Notes: generated by a model not told the origin, from the sequence alone. 64,000 nucleotides of DNA from Andeanibacterium sp035497315 (GCA_035497315.1 DATJDU010000070.1:1-64000), one strand, 5' to 3'; shown: positions 15,756 through 25,132, counted from the first letter of the stretch. A program made the numbers and translations.

Positions 15756-16478
15756 ATGAACACCGCGCTCCTTTCAGCCTTGCTCTCGGCGCTCGCCATG
15801 ACCCTGATCGTGGGCCTGCGCTATCTGGCCACCAGCGGCGCCTTTGCCTGGGCGACGCACAAGGTGCGCCCCGGGCTCTACAAGGGCCTGGCCCCCCAGA
15901 TCCGCATGGAGATCGTCTGGTCGCTCGCTTCGGCGGCGATCTATGGCGTGCCCGCCGGGATCGTCGCCTGGGGCTGGCGCGAGAAGGGCTGGACGATGAT
16001 CTATACCGGCTGGAACGACTATCCGCTGTGGTATCTGCCGGTCTCGCTGTTCCTCTATCTCTTCCTTCACGACACCTGGTTCTACTGGACCCATCGCTGG
16101 ATGCACTGGCCAGGCGTGTTCCGCGTGGCCCATGCGGTGCATCACGCCAGCCGCCCGCCCACGGCCTGGGCGGCGATGAGCTTCCACCCGATAGAGGCGA
16201 TCACCGGTGCGGTGGCGATCCCGGCGCTGGTCTTCTTCATTCCCATCCATATCGCCATGCTGGGCACCGTCCTGGCAATCATGACGGTGATGGGCGTGAC
16301 CAATCACATGGGCTGGGAAATGTTCCCCCGCTTCATCGTTCATTCCCGGCTGGGACACTGGCTGATAACCGCCAGTCACCACCAGCGTCATCATGAGCAG
16401 TACCGATGCAATTACGGCCTCTATTTCCGCTTCTGGGATCATCTGTGCGGCACGGATCGCAGCCTTTCGCGGCCCTGA
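15756..16478 (+). CDS. Sterol desaturase / fatty acid hydroxylase family membrane protein
   Basis: A 240-residue integral membrane di-iron enzyme. The histidine clusters of the family are in order: H-D-T-W-F-Y-W-T-H-R-W-M-H (about 108-120), H-A-V-H-H (about 128-132) and H-H-Q-R-H-H (about 208-213) near the C terminus, with four or so hydrophobic segments before and between. Members hydroxylate or desaturate fatty acids, sterols or carotenoids; which one applies here is not readable. The last 73 bases overlap the start region of the downstream DUF2141 gene in another frame, so the two are probably co-expressed. Confidence 0.88.
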   Translation: MNTALLSALLSALAMTLIVGLRYLATSGAFAWATHKVRPGLYKGLAPQIRMEIVWSLASAAIYGVPAGIVAWGWREKGWTMIYTGWNDYPLWYLPVSLFLYLFLHDTWFYWTHRWMHWPGVFRVAHAVHHASRPPTAWAAMSFHPIEAITGAVAIPALVFFIPIHIAMLGTVLAIMTVMGVTNHMGWEMFPRFIVHSRLGHWLITASHHQRHHEQYRCNYGLYFRFWDHLCGTDRSLSRP

Positions 16479-16900
16479 GCCTGGCACTTGCCGCAGGTAC
16501 GCTGCTGACAGGCGCGGCCAGTGGCGGCACCACCGTGTCCATCACTGTCACCGATCTGCGCAACACCAAGGGCGTGGTGCGCGCCTGCATGACAGACAAT
16601 GCCAAGGTGTTTCCCAAATGCCGGGAGGATGCCAATTCCTTCCGCGCGGTGGTGGACGCCGCCGGGACGGTAACTTTCAAATTCGAGCATGTTCCGCCCG
16701 GCACCTATGCCATCGCCCTGCTGCATGATGAAAACAACAACGGCAAATCCGATCGGGCGCTGATGATGATGCCCAAGGAAGGCTATGGCTTTTCACGCGA
16801 TGCCAAGGTCAGGATGGGGCCGCCCAGCTTCAAATCCGCCGCGTTCGAGGTAGCCAACCAGCCGCTTAGCCAGACGATCAAGATGCGCTACATGCTCTGA
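16406..16900 (+). CDS. DUF2141 domain-containing exported protein (second copy)
   Basis: A 164-residue exported protein. After a signal sequence ending near residue 39 it carries the DUF2141 domain: V-S-I-T-V-T-D-L-R-N-T-K-G, two cysteines (C-M-T-D and K-C-R-E), then G-T-Y-A-I-A-L-L-H-D-E-N-N-N-G-K-S-D and M-P-K-E-G-Y-G-F-S. The two cysteines may form a disulphide. It parallels the protein at 8985. The start may instead be GTG at 16445, which would shorten both the overlap with the hydroxylase gene and the leader. Function unknown; pairing with a membrane hydroxylase hints at a lipid or envelope role. Confidence 0.82.
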   Translation: MQLRPLFPLLGSSVRHGSQPFAALSLALAAGTLLTGAASGGTTVSITVTDLRNTKGVVRACMTDNAKVFPKCREDANSFRAVVDAAGTVTFKFEHVPPGTYAIALLHDENNNGKSDRALMMMPKEGYGFSRDAKVRMGPPSFKSAAFEVANQPLSQTIKMRYML

Positions 16901-16969
16901 TCGAAAGGGTTGCCGGAGGTGTGCTTGCGGCAATCAAAAAGCACGCCTAGGGCCATTGCCGTGGCGGAT

Positions 16970-18238
16970 ATGGACAGCACTCAATTCGGCGAACCTTCAA
17001 AGGCGATCTCGGTAGAATCGCCGTTCGCGCCATTCCGCTGGCCTGTGTTCCGCCGGATATGGTTCGCCAATCTCGCCTCGGCGCTGGGCAGCATGATCCA
17101 GATGACCGCTGCGGCCTGGCTTATGACGGAACTCACCGATTCGCACCTGCTGGTGGCGCTGGTGCAGGCATCCGTCACTGTGCCGGTGCTGATGTTCGGC
17201 ATCTTCGCCGGGGTGATCGCGGACAATTACGATCGCCGCAAGGTGATGCTGGCGGCCAACCTCGGCATGCTGGTGCTGTCCGCGATTCTGGCGGTACTGG
17301 CCTGGGCGGAGGCGATCGGGCCCTATTCGCTGCTATTCTTCACTATGGCAATCGGCGTGGGCTTCGCGCTCAACGGGCCTTCCTGGCAGGCATCGGTACG
17401 CCAGATGGTGCCGCGCAGCGATCTGCCGCAGGCGATCTCGCTCAACACCGTCGCCTATAATGCCGCGCGTAGCGTTGGCCCGGCCATTGGCGGGGTAGTG
17501 CTGTCGATCTGGGGCCCCTCCACAGCCTTCACCATCAATGCGCTGAGCTATCTGGCGCTGGTCTATATCCTGCTGCGCTGGCGGCCCGACATGCCGATAC
17601 GTGCCCAGCGCCACCGGATGACCGCCGCGATCGGCGCCGGCCTGCGCTTTGCGGTGGCGAGCAGCCCGGTACGCCGGGTGCTGATGCGGGCACTGGCCTT
17701 CGGCATCGGGATCATCAGTTTCCAGGCGCTACTGCCGCTGGTCGCACGCGAGCAGCTGCAGGGTAGCGAGATCGGTTTCGGCCTGTTGTTCGGCGCTTTC
17801 GGGGTCGGCTCGGTTATCACCGCCGTCTGGATCGCGGGTGCGCGCCGCCGCTTCGGCCCGGAAGCCATCGTCAGCGCGGCAAGCGTAGTCGCCGCGGCGG
17901 CGGTTGCACTGCTAGCCGTCGCGCCCAACATGCCCGTTGCCATGGCGGCGGCCTTCATGGCTGGCTGCGGCCATGTCTCGGCCATGACCAGCCTCAACGT
18001 TTCGATCCAGATGCGCAGCCCCGACGAGCTTCTGGGCCGCAGCCTTTCGATCTTCCAGTCTATGATCTTCGGCGGGATGGCCCTGGGCTCTGCCGCATGG
18101 GGCACCTGGTCCGACTATTGGGGCACGCAGAGCGCGCTGATCGCGTCGGCCGTGTGGCTGATCCTCTCACTGCTGGTCCTGCGGGTGATCGCACCGATGC
18201 CCAAGATCGGCGAAGGCCACGCTCAGCCTGCGGTATAG
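16970..18238 (+). CDS. MFS transporter, EntS/MFS_3 type
   Basis: A 422-residue major facilitator with about 12 membrane helices. The N terminus F-R-W-P-V-F-R-R-I-W-F-A-N-L-A-S-A-L-G and the D-N-Y-D-R-R-K-V-M loop after helix 2 are typical of the MFS_3 group that includes the enterobactin exporter EntS. The natural role is drug or siderophore-like export, but no siderophore cluster is near, so the substrate is open. The frame is open further upstream to a TTG at 16910, but the ATG at 16970 is preferred because it leaves a normal cytoplasmic N terminus. Confidence 0.88.
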   Translation: MDSTQFGEPSKAISVESPFAPFRWPVFRRIWFANLASALGSMIQMTAAAWLMTELTDSHLLVALVQASVTVPVLMFGIFAGVIADNYDRRKVMLAANLGMLVLSAILAVLAWAEAIGPYSLLFFTMAIGVGFALNGPSWQASVRQMVPRSDLPQAISLNTVAYNAARSVGPAIGGVVLSIWGPSTAFTINALSYLALVYILLRWRPDMPIRAQRHRMTAAIGAGLRFAVASSPVRRVLMRALAFGIGIISFQALLPLVAREQLQGSEIGFGLLFGAFGVGSVITAVWIAGARRRFGPEAIVSAASVVAAAAVALLAVAPNMPVAMAAAFMAGCGHVSAMTSLNVSIQMRSPDELLGRSLSIFQSMIFGGMALGSAAWGTWSDYWGTQSALIASAVWLILSLLVLRVIAPMPKIGEGHAQPAV

Positions 18239-18367
18239 GGCCCGACCCATTAACCGCGCCGTTGGGGGCGAAATACGCTTCCCCTCAAAGTTTGGCACAA
18301 CTTAACGGTAAGTTTACCATGTCGCGCCAGAACACCCCCAACACGATGCAACGGGGGCTTTTGGGCC
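18239..18367 (+). promoter_or_regulatory. Promoter region with AACTT inverted repeat and near-CtrA site
   Basis: AACTT and AAGTT flank six bases at 18299-18314. The same stretch contains TTAA-N7-TTTA at 18302-18316, one base off the TTAA-N7-TTAA box read by the cell-cycle regulator CtrA. Either reading makes this a candidate control region for the PAS-like gene. A C5/G5 hairpin potential sits just before ATG 18368. Confidence 0.35.
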
Positions 18368-19855
18368 ATGGACACGCTGAGAGGGAATTTCTCCGACCGC
18401 GCCGACCTGATCGGCGATGGTGACGCCTATGATTCGGCGGAAGACGATACCGCCAGCGTATCTCCGCCCGACATGATCGGCCAGGACGAGCGCCGGATGC
18501 AGGTACGCGCCTACAATCATTGGGCGAGCCTGCTGGAAGACCGCAACTTCCCCGCGATCGATGATCTGGATCCCGATTCCCTACCGGATTTCGGACCTTA
18601 CAGCGTGCTGCTGGACTTTACTGCGGGAGTCGAAAATCCCGGCATTTCCTATCTGGGCAACAAACTGGCCGGGGAATGCGGCGCCACCGGAGATATCGAG
18701 CATCTGGATGATGTGCCCACCCGCTCGCTGCTGTCGCGCATCACCGATCATTACATGCAGATCCTGGCCAACCAGGCGCCGATCGGCTTCGAGGCTGAAT
18801 TCGTCAATCAACGGGGCCAGACGATTCTCTATCGCGGCATCCTGCTGCCTTTCTCCAGTGACGATGACACGATCGACTTCATCTATGGCGTGATCAACTG
18901 GAAGGAAATGGCCGACCAGCGCACGACCGACGAGCTGATGCTCGAAATCGATCAGGCACTGGAAGACGAACCCGAGACGGCCCCGCTGCGCATGGCTGAC
19001 CAGCCGATGGCCGACTGGGCCGATGGCCCGGCCTCCACTTCCGACATGACCGCAGCCGCCATCGATGGGGTTGTGAACCTCAACCTCCATGGCGGCATTC
19101 CTTCGCTGGAGGAATCCTCTCTGCCCATGCCGCATTTCGGCGGGGCGGATGCGTTCGATCTTACCCCCGCAAATGGGGCCATGCCCTATGGCGAACAGGA
19201 AGAAAGCTCCCTTGGCGACATTTCCCTGCCGTCAATGAACGAAAACGAAATGGGCCTCGGCGACTGGCTCGCTTCTGCCCGCGAGCTGGCCCAGGTCGCG
19301 CTCTCGAGCGAAGACCGTTCGCGCGCTGCACTATATGACGCGATTTCGCGCGCCTATGATTTCTCGCTAGCGGCCGCAGCCGAGACGGACGAATTCACCG
19401 ACCTGCTCGAAGCTTCCGGCCTTGCCATGCAGGAACGCGCACCGATGACGCCGGTGGTGAAACTGGTGTTCGGCGCGGATTACGACAAGACACGCCTCAC
19501 CGAATATGCCGCCGCGCTCAGCCATGCCCATCGCCTGGGCCTGGAACGCGGCGCACTGGGCGATTTCCTGCGGACGTCCGACGGCGGCCTGAAAGGCGTA
19601 GTCGCGGCCGAGCGCCGACTGCGCCGCGAGGAATCGGGCAAGCCCACCACCCCCGTCACCCGCGAACCGCGTGCGCGAATCGCCCGCAAATTGCGCAAGA
19701 TGCAGCCGATGGGTTTCGATGCCATTCCCGGCGAAGGCCATGAATTCGGCCTGGTGATGATCCGCCGCATGGACACGGGCGAGGTCACAGTGCTGGGCGA
19801 GATTTCCGAAGACATCGCCCTGCTCGAGAAAGCCGCAAAGACACTGATCGGCTGA
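18368..19855 (+). CDS. PAS-like domain protein of unknown output
   Basis: A 495-residue acidic soluble protein. Residues about 40-185 read as a PAS_5-type sensor: R-A-Y-N-H-W-A-S-L-L-E-D-R, P-Y-S-V-L-L-D-F, I-S-Y-L-G-N-K-L-A-G-E-C-G, then I-L-Y-R-G-I-L-L-P-F-S. This fold binds small ligands in alphaproteobacterial regulators. The middle (190-300) is low-complexity and acidic, and the C-terminal part (310-495) is helical with a basic patch (R-R-L-R-R-E-E, R-A-R-I-A-R-K-L-R-K) but shows no kinase, cyclase or helix-turn-helix I can recognise. It is transcribed alone. A signalling role is inferred only. Confidence 0.7.
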   Translation: MDTLRGNFSDRADLIGDGDAYDSAEDDTASVSPPDMIGQDERRMQVRAYNHWASLLEDRNFPAIDDLDPDSLPDFGPYSVLLDFTAGVENPGISYLGNKLAGECGATGDIEHLDDVPTRSLLSRITDHYMQILANQAPIGFEAEFVNQRGQTILYRGILLPFSSDDDTIDFIYGVINWKEMADQRTTDELMLEIDQALEDEPETAPLRMADQPMADWADGPASTSDMTAAAIDGVVNLNLHGGIPSLEESSLPMPHFGGADAFDLTPANGAMPYGEQEESSLGDISLPSMNENEMGLGDWLASARELAQVALSSEDRSRAALYDAISRAYDFSLAAAAETDEFTDLLEASGLAMQERAPMTPVVKLVFGADYDKTRLTEYAAALSHAHRLGLERGALGDFLRTSDGGLKGVVAAERRLRREESGKPTTPVTREPRARIARKLRKMQPMGFDAIPGEGHEFGLVMIRRMDTGEVTVLGEISEDIALLEKAAKTLIG

Positions 19856-19949
19856 AGCGGGGCTTTCGCGCCATCCGGCGAGGGCCTAACAGGGCCCGCA
19901 TGATCCGTCGCACCCACCCGGCCGCCAGTCAGGGTCCGGCAATCCCGTG

Positions 19950-20888
19950 ATGCGCACAAGGCGCAGACATGGCTGCGTGCCCGCGATGCTGCTGCTGGCA
20001 GGGCTTATCCTCCTGGCACTGGGCAGCTTCTATCTTTGGGCGCGCCAGTCCCAATCTGTCGCGTCGCTCGACCGGATCGACGGCTGGTTCACCCATCCAC
20101 GCCATCGCCTGCATTTCAGCCTTGGGCCCGACCCGGCCCAGCAGTTGTTTGTCTATCCCAACAAGAGCGTCGAGCCATTGCCGGTGCTGGTGTTCATCCA
20201 TGGCGGCAGCTGGAAGAGTGGCGATCCCGCCGATTACGGCTTCATCGCCCGCAACTTCGCCCCGCAGGGCTATGTGGTGATACTGGCAGGCTACAGGCTG
20301 GGGCCAAAGGGCCGCTTCCCTGCCATGCTGGAAGATACGGCGGCAGCCGTCGCCTGGGCCCATGCCAATGCGGCGCGCTATGGCGGCGATCCCAACCGCA
20401 TCCTGCTGATGGGCCATTCGGCCGGGGCCTATAATGCCGCCATGGTTGCGCTCGATCCGCAATGGCTTGCCCGGCAGGGAATGAATTCCGATCCCATTGC
20501 GGGAGTGGTGGGCCTGGCGGGGCCCTATGATTTCTATCCCTTCACAACCGATGCTGCGCGGCAGGCTTTTGGAGGCTGGCCTCGCCCTGCCGAGACCCAG
20601 CCGATCAATTTCGCGCGCCGCGATGCGCCGCCGATGCTGCTGCTAACCGGCGGCGACGATACGACCGTGCGCCCGCGTAATTCCGCCGCCCTTGCCCGTG
20701 CTCTCACTGCCGCCGGCCTGCCGACCGAGCCGGGGGTGCTCGAAGGCATAGGCCATGCAGGAATATTGCTGCGCCTCGCGAAACCCTTCGACCTCAGCCA
20801 CGCAACCAAGGACCGGGTGCTTGCCTTCCTCGCAGAAAGGTCCGATTCTGCACGCGCTTCAGCCTTGGTTCAGCCGCTCAAACGATAG
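19950..20888 (+). CDS. Alpha/beta hydrolase (esterase/lipase-like)
   Basis: A 312-residue hydrolase anchored by an N-terminal membrane segment (about residues 12-30, likely a signal anchor). The oxyanion H-G-G-S-W block near 90 and the nucleophile elbow G-H-S-A-G with Ser157 are intact; an acid residue in G-G-D-D-T-T-V and a His in G-I-G-H-A-G-I complete the triad. It resembles carboxylesterases of the BD-FAE type. The natural start is ATG 19950; a GTG directly before it is also possible. The M48 protease gene begins 10 bases after its stop, suggesting a shared transcript. The substrate is unknown. Confidence 0.9.
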   Translation: MRTRRRHGCVPAMLLLAGLILLALGSFYLWARQSQSVASLDRIDGWFTHPRHRLHFSLGPDPAQQLFVYPNKSVEPLPVLVFIHGGSWKSGDPADYGFIARNFAPQGYVVILAGYRLGPKGRFPAMLEDTAAAVAWAHANAARYGGDPNRILLMGHSAGAYNAAMVALDPQWLARQGMNSDPIAGVVGLAGPYDFYPFTTDAARQAFGGWPRPAETQPINFARRDAPPMLLLTGGDDTTVRPRNSAALARALTAAGLPTEPGVLEGIGHAGILLRLAKPFDLSHATKDRVLAFLAERSDSARASALVQPLKR

Positions 20889-20898
20889 CAGGAAAGCG

Positions 20899-22266
20899 AT
20901 GCGTGCACCCGTCCGGATTCTGGCCCGCCTTGTCGCCCTGATTGCGGCACTGCAATTGGCCGTGCAGCCAGTTGCGGCGCAATCCGTGTTGAGAGACGCC
21001 GAAACCGAAAAGCTGCTACAGGATATGGTCGATCCGCTGGCCGAAGCCGCGGGCCTGGGCAAGGGTGCGGTGGAAATCGTGCTGCTGCAGGATAATTCGA
21101 TCAATGCCTTCGTGGCAGGCGGACAGCGCATCTATGTCCATAGCGGCCTGATCAACGCCGCCGACTCGGCCAATGAAGTGCAAGGCGTGATGGCGCACGA
21201 ACTGGGCCATATCACTGGTGGCCATATCATCCGTAGCTCCGAAGGCATCCAGCAGGCGACGAACATCACCATCGTTTCGCTGCTGCTGGGCGTGGCGGCA
21301 ATCGCGGCGGGGGCTGGCGAAGCCGGCATGGGCATCCTTGCCGCGGGCCAGCAGGCAGCGATGGGCAAATATCTGGCCTTCAACCGGGCCCAGGAAAGCT
21401 CTGCCGACGCTGCGGGGGTGGAATATCTCTCCAAGGCAGGCATTTCCGGTCGCGGCTCGATCGAGTTCTTCAAGAAGCTGCAGAATCTGGAGTTCCGCTA
21501 TGGCATCAGCCAGGATGATGACGCCGCCTTCTCACGCACTCACCCGCTGACCGGGGACCGCATCGCCAATCTGGAGCGCGATTATGAACGCGATCCAGCC
21601 TGGAACAAGCCAAGCGATGCCGGGCTTGAGGAACGCTTCCAGCGGGCCAAGGCCAAACTCTATGGCTATCTGGCCAAACCTCAGGACACCTTGCGCGCCT
21701 ATCCTGCCACCATGACAGGGATTCCTGCCCGCTATGCCCGGGCCTATGCCTATCACAAGGACGCGCAGGTCGATAAGGCGCTTGCAGAAACCAAAGCACT
21801 GGTTGAGGCCGATCCGGAGGATCCCTATTTCCTGGAGCTTGAAGGGCAGATCCTGCTGGAATCCGGCCGGCCGCGCGACGCGATCGATCCGCTGCGGGAA
21901 GCCACCCGCCTCACAGGCAATGCCCCGCTGATCGCCACTACTTTCGGCCACGCGCTGATCGCAACCGAGGAACCGACGAATTACGCGGAAGCCGAAGCGG
22001 TGCTGAAAGCTGCCGTGACCAAGGATCGCTACAATCCCTTCGCCTGGTACCAGCTCGGCGTGGTCTATGCCGCGCGGGGAGACATGCCGCGCGCGAGGCT
22101 GGCCAGTGCTGAACAGCAATCGATGAGCGGGCAGATGGCCGATGCAATGCGCAGCGCGGAAGCTGCGGAAAAAGGCCTGCCGGAAGGCTCCTCTGACTGG
22201 CTGCGCGCGCAAGATATCGCGATGACCGCGAAAGCGGAGCTTGAACGGCAGAAGAAGCGCAAGTAG
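20899..22266 (+). CDS. M48 family metalloprotease with TPR-like C terminus (BepA-like)
   Basis: A 455-residue exported protein. A signal peptide ends near A-A-Q at residue 26. The zinc peptidase motif H-E-L-G-H is at 100-104 with a downstream E-S-S-A-D-A-A-G-V third-ligand block near 170, and residues about 290-450 form TPR-like helical repeats. This architecture is that of BepA, a periplasmic chaperone-protease for outer-membrane protein assembly such as LptD. A start upstream would overlap the hydrolase gene; ATG 20899 has AGGA in front. The DsbA-like gene 11 bases downstream fits an envelope quality-control pair. Confidence 0.9.
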   Translation: MRAPVRILARLVALIAALQLAVQPVAAQSVLRDAETEKLLQDMVDPLAEAAGLGKGAVEIVLLQDNSINAFVAGGQRIYVHSGLINAADSANEVQGVMAHELGHITGGHIIRSSEGIQQATNITIVSLLLGVAAIAAGAGEAGMGILAAGQQAAMGKYLAFNRAQESSADAAGVEYLSKAGISGRGSIEFFKKLQNLEFRYGISQDDDAAFSRTHPLTGDRIANLERDYERDPAWNKPSDAGLEERFQRAKAKLYGYLAKPQDTLRAYPATMTGIPARYARAYAYHKDAQVDKALAETKALVEADPEDPYFLELEGQILLESGRPRDAIDPLREATRLTGNAPLIATTFGHALIATEEPTNYAEAEAVLKAAVTKDRYNPFAWYQLGVVYAARGDMPRARLASAEQQSMSGQMADAMRSAEAAEKGLPEGSSDWLRAQDIAMTAKAELERQKKRK

Positions 22267-22277
22267 CGCTCTTGCCT

Positions 22278-23015
22278 ATGGCTTCTTCCTCGCGCTTCGG
22301 CGGCATCTTTCCGGCACTGGCGATTGTCCTGGGCTCCGCCCTTCTGGGTTTCGCGGGCGGCTGGGCCTGGCAGGCGACTGGATCAGGGCGCGGGGCGACC
22401 GAGAAGGTCGTGCATGACTATATCCTCGATCATCCGGAAATCCTGCCCGAAGCAATGCAACGCCTCCAGCAACGGGAAATGCAGGCGCGGCTTGCTCCGC
22501 TGCGCGCCGCGCTGGAGAATCCCTATCCGGGCGCGGTGCTGGGCAATCCGGACGGCAAGATCGTGCTGGTCGAATTCTCCGACTATGCCTGCCCCTATTG
22601 CCGGCTGAGCGTGCCGGAAGTCGAAGCGCTGATCGCCGCCCACAAGGACCTCAAGGTGGTGATCCGCGAAGAGGCGGTCATCTCGCCCGACAGCGACGAT
22701 GCCGCCCGCATGGCACTCGCCGCCGCCGATCAGGGCCGCTACGGTGCGTTCCACAGGGCGATGTTCTCAAAGGATCACGTTACCCCCGCCACGATAGACG
22801 CCGCCGCCGGTGAGGCGGGCGTGGATCTCGCCCGAGCGAAGGCAGATATCGCCAGCGGCAAATATGAAACGGAGATCCAGAACAACCAGCGCATCGCCGA
22901 AGCAGTGGGCTTCACCGGCACACCTGCCTGGGTAATCGGTGAAGAAGCTTATTCCGGCGCGCTCTCGCGCGATGCGCTGGCCGCAGCGATCGCCCGGGCA
23001 TCCAAGGGCAAGTGA
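22278..23015 (+). CDS. DsbA family thioredoxin-like protein
   Basis: A 245-residue protein with one N-terminal membrane segment (about residues 10-30) and a periplasmic domain. The thioredoxin fold holds C-P-Y-C at 105-108 and a cis-Pro loop, F-T-G-T-P-A-W-V, near 215. A helical dimerisation-like stretch sits at 40-80, as in ScsC/DsbG-like isomerases. It probably makes or shuffles disulphides of envelope proteins. A TTG two codons earlier is a weaker start. It follows the BepA-like gene closely and could be in its operon. Confidence 0.9.
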   Translation: MASSSRFGGIFPALAIVLGSALLGFAGGWAWQATGSGRGATEKVVHDYILDHPEILPEAMQRLQQREMQARLAPLRAALENPYPGAVLGNPDGKIVLVEFSDYACPYCRLSVPEVEALIAAHKDLKVVIREEAVISPDSDDAARMALAAADQGRYGAFHRAMFSKDHVTPATIDAAAGEAGVDLARAKADIASGKYETEIQNNQRIAEAVGFTGTPAWVIGEEAYSGALSRDALAAAIARASKGK

Positions 23016-23117
23016 GGCCGGCCCGGCGCCGCTCTTGCGCAGCCCGGACTACTCCTTGCACGAGGCAGCGCAAAACATTCTGACGTTCGGGCGAATTTTG
23101 GGCTAGAAGCCCACACC

Positions 23118-24341
23118 ATGGCCGTGCTGCCTTTCCAACCTACTCCGTTCTTCGCGAACAAGAACCGGGCATTCTGGCGTATCCAGTTCGCGGGCTGGGG
23201 CGGCATATTCGTATTCCGCTCGGTCTCCGCGCTCGCCAATACCCAGCCGCTCAACTTCCTGGTGATCATCCTGATCGCGGCCATAACGGGCTTTTCGATC
23301 AGCCTGCTGCTGTCGGTTGTCTATCGCCAGCTGATCAACCGCCGCCCGGTCATCACCTGGACCTTCAGCCCCTTGGCGCTCGGGGTGGCAGTGTGCCTCT
23401 ACTGTTTCATCGACGCCTGGGTGATCAGCCTATACCGGCCGACAAGCGAGGCCAGCTTCGCGCAGCTGTTCCTGGGCGTATTCTATATCGATATGACCCT
23501 GCTGGGGGCATGGTCCGCGCTCTATTATGCAATCAACTATTTCCTGCAGGCGGAGGAAAAGGCTGACGAGCTTGCCCAGATGCAGCTCCAGGCCACATCC
23601 GCCCAGCTTGCCATGCTGCGCTATCAGCTCAATCCGCATTTCCTGTTCAACACGCTCAATTCCATCTCCACGCTGGTGCTGCTGAAGCAGACCGAGCCTG
23701 CCAATGCGATGCTCACCCGCCTGTCCGCCTTCCTGCGCCACACGCTGGTGAACGAACCGGGCGGCAAGGTGACGGTGGAAGAGGAAGTGGAGACGCTGAA
23801 GCTCTATCTGGATATCGAACGGATGCGGTTCGAAGAACGGCTGCGCACCGAATTCCGCATCGACGATGCAGCCCGGCGCGCAATGCTGCCGTCGCTGCTG
23901 CTCCAACCCCTGGTGGAGAATGCGATCAAATATGCCGTCTCCCCGCAGGAGGAAGGGGCCAAGATCAGCATTTCGGCGCGGCTCATCGGGCAAAGGCTTC
24001 GCGTCACCGTTGCCGACACCGGTCCGGGATTGCAAAACACACGCAGCGCGACGACCTTACATGGTACCAGCGCGGGTGGCGCGGGCATGGTTTCGTCAAC
24101 CGGTGTGGGTCTCACCAATATCAGGGACCGGCTCGCACAGGCCTATGGCGACGATCATGTCTTCGAAACCCGCACACCGGCGCAAGGCGGCTTCACAGTG
24201 GTGATTGAAATCCCATTCGAAGCTGCCGAGCAAGAGGAGAGCCCCGCCCTGCCGAAACAGCACAGCAAGCCGGCCCAGGCCGGCCACACCGCCCAAAGCA
24301 CCCATCGTCCCAGCCAACATGAAGTGGGGCTTGGCGCATGA
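23118..24341 (+). CDS. Sensor histidine kinase, LytS/AlgZ type
   Basis: A 407-residue membrane kinase. Four or so hydrophobic segments (residues about 20-145) are followed by a His_kinase domain with the phospho-acceptor in L-N-P-H-F-L-F-N at His174 and an ATPase domain with L-L-Q-P-L-V-E-N-A-I-K-Y and T-G-V-G-L-T-N-I-R-D-R-L. It ends with a His/Ala/Pro-rich tail of about 35 residues. It has no recognisable periplasmic sensor, so the signal is probably in the membrane. The last ATGA overlaps the start of its response regulator. A second, similar pair is at 55.8-57.9 kb. Confidence 0.93.
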   Translation: MAVLPFQPTPFFANKNRAFWRIQFAGWGGIFVFRSVSALANTQPLNFLVIILIAAITGFSISLLLSVVYRQLINRRPVITWTFSPLALGVAVCLYCFIDAWVISLYRPTSEASFAQLFLGVFYIDMTLLGAWSALYYAINYFLQAEEKADELAQMQLQATSAQLAMLRYQLNPHFLFNTLNSISTLVLLKQTEPANAMLTRLSAFLRHTLVNEPGGKVTVEEEVETLKLYLDIERMRFEERLRTEFRIDDAARRAMLPSLLLQPLVENAIKYAVSPQEEGAKISISARLIGQRLRVTVADTGPGLQNTRSATTLHGTSAGGAGMVSSTGVGLTNIRDRLAQAYGDDHVFETRTPAQGGFTVVIEIPFEAAEQEESPALPKQHSKPAQAGHTAQSTHRPSQHEVGLGA

Positions 24342-25132
24342 GCATTCGCACCATCATCGTCGATGACGAAAAACTCGCCATTCAGGGGCTGCAATTACGG
24401 CTCCAGGAATTTTCCGACGTGGAAGTAATCGACACTTGCGCCAATGGGCGCGAGGCGATCCGCAAGATCAAGACCGAGAAGCCCGATCTCGTCTTCCTCG
24501 ACATCCAGATGCCCGGCTTTGACGGGTTTTCGGTTGTGAAGGGCGTAATGGAGATCGATCCGCCGCTGTTCGTCTTCGTCACTGCCTATCAGGAGCACGC
24601 GATCCGCGCCTTTGAGGCAAATGCGGTCAACTACCTGATGAAGCCGGTCGATATCGACAAGCTGGCCGATACGATGGAACGCGTCCGCACGCGCCTTGCC
24701 GAGAAGCGTTCCGCTGAAGAGGCGGAAAAGCTCAAGGGCGTACTCGCCGAAGTCGCGCCTGATGCGGTCGAGGCGATGTCGGACGATGAAGACGGCACGT
24801 CGCGCTATGAAAAGCTCATCAACGTCAAGGATCGCGGGCAGATTTTCCGCGTGGACGTCGATTCGATCGAGCATATCGAGGCGGCGGGCGACTATATGTG
24901 CATCTATACCGGCGACAATTCGCTGATCCTTCGCGAAACCATGAAGGATCTCGAACGCCGGCTGGACCCGCGCACCTTCCAACGCGTGCATCGCTCCACC
25001 ATCGTCAATCTCGACAAGGTCCGGCAGGTAAAGCCCCACACCAATGGCGAATGCTTCCTGGTGCTGGAAAGCGGTGCGCAGGTGAAGGTCAGCCGTTCCT
25101 ATCGCGACGTGGTGGCGCGCTTCGTGCACTGA
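24338..25132 (+). CDS. LytTR response regulator
   Basis: A 264-residue DNA-binding regulator. The receiver domain has the acidic pair D-D (9-10), phospho-acceptor D55 in V-F-L-D-I-Q-M-P-G and K-P-V near 103; residues about 155-260 are a LytTR DNA-binding domain (I-E-A-A-G-D-Y-M-C-I-Y, F-Q-R-V-H-R-S-T-I-V-N). It is phosphorylated by the kinase whose stop codon overlaps its start. The long spacer between domains (about 125-150) is acidic. The target genes are unknown; regulators of this type often control envelope or polysaccharide genes. Confidence 0.94.
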   Translation: MSIRTIIVDDEKLAIQGLQLRLQEFSDVEVIDTCANGREAIRKIKTEKPDLVFLDIQMPGFDGFSVVKGVMEIDPPLFVFVTAYQEHAIRAFEANAVNYLMKPVDIDKLADTMERVRTRLAEKRSAEEAEKLKGVLAEVAPDAVEAMSDDEDGTSRYEKLINVKDRGQIFRVDVDSIEHIEAAGDYMCIYTGDNSLILRETMKDLERRLDPRTFQRVHRSTIVNLDKVRQVKPHTNGECFLVLESGAQVKVSRSYRDVVARFVH

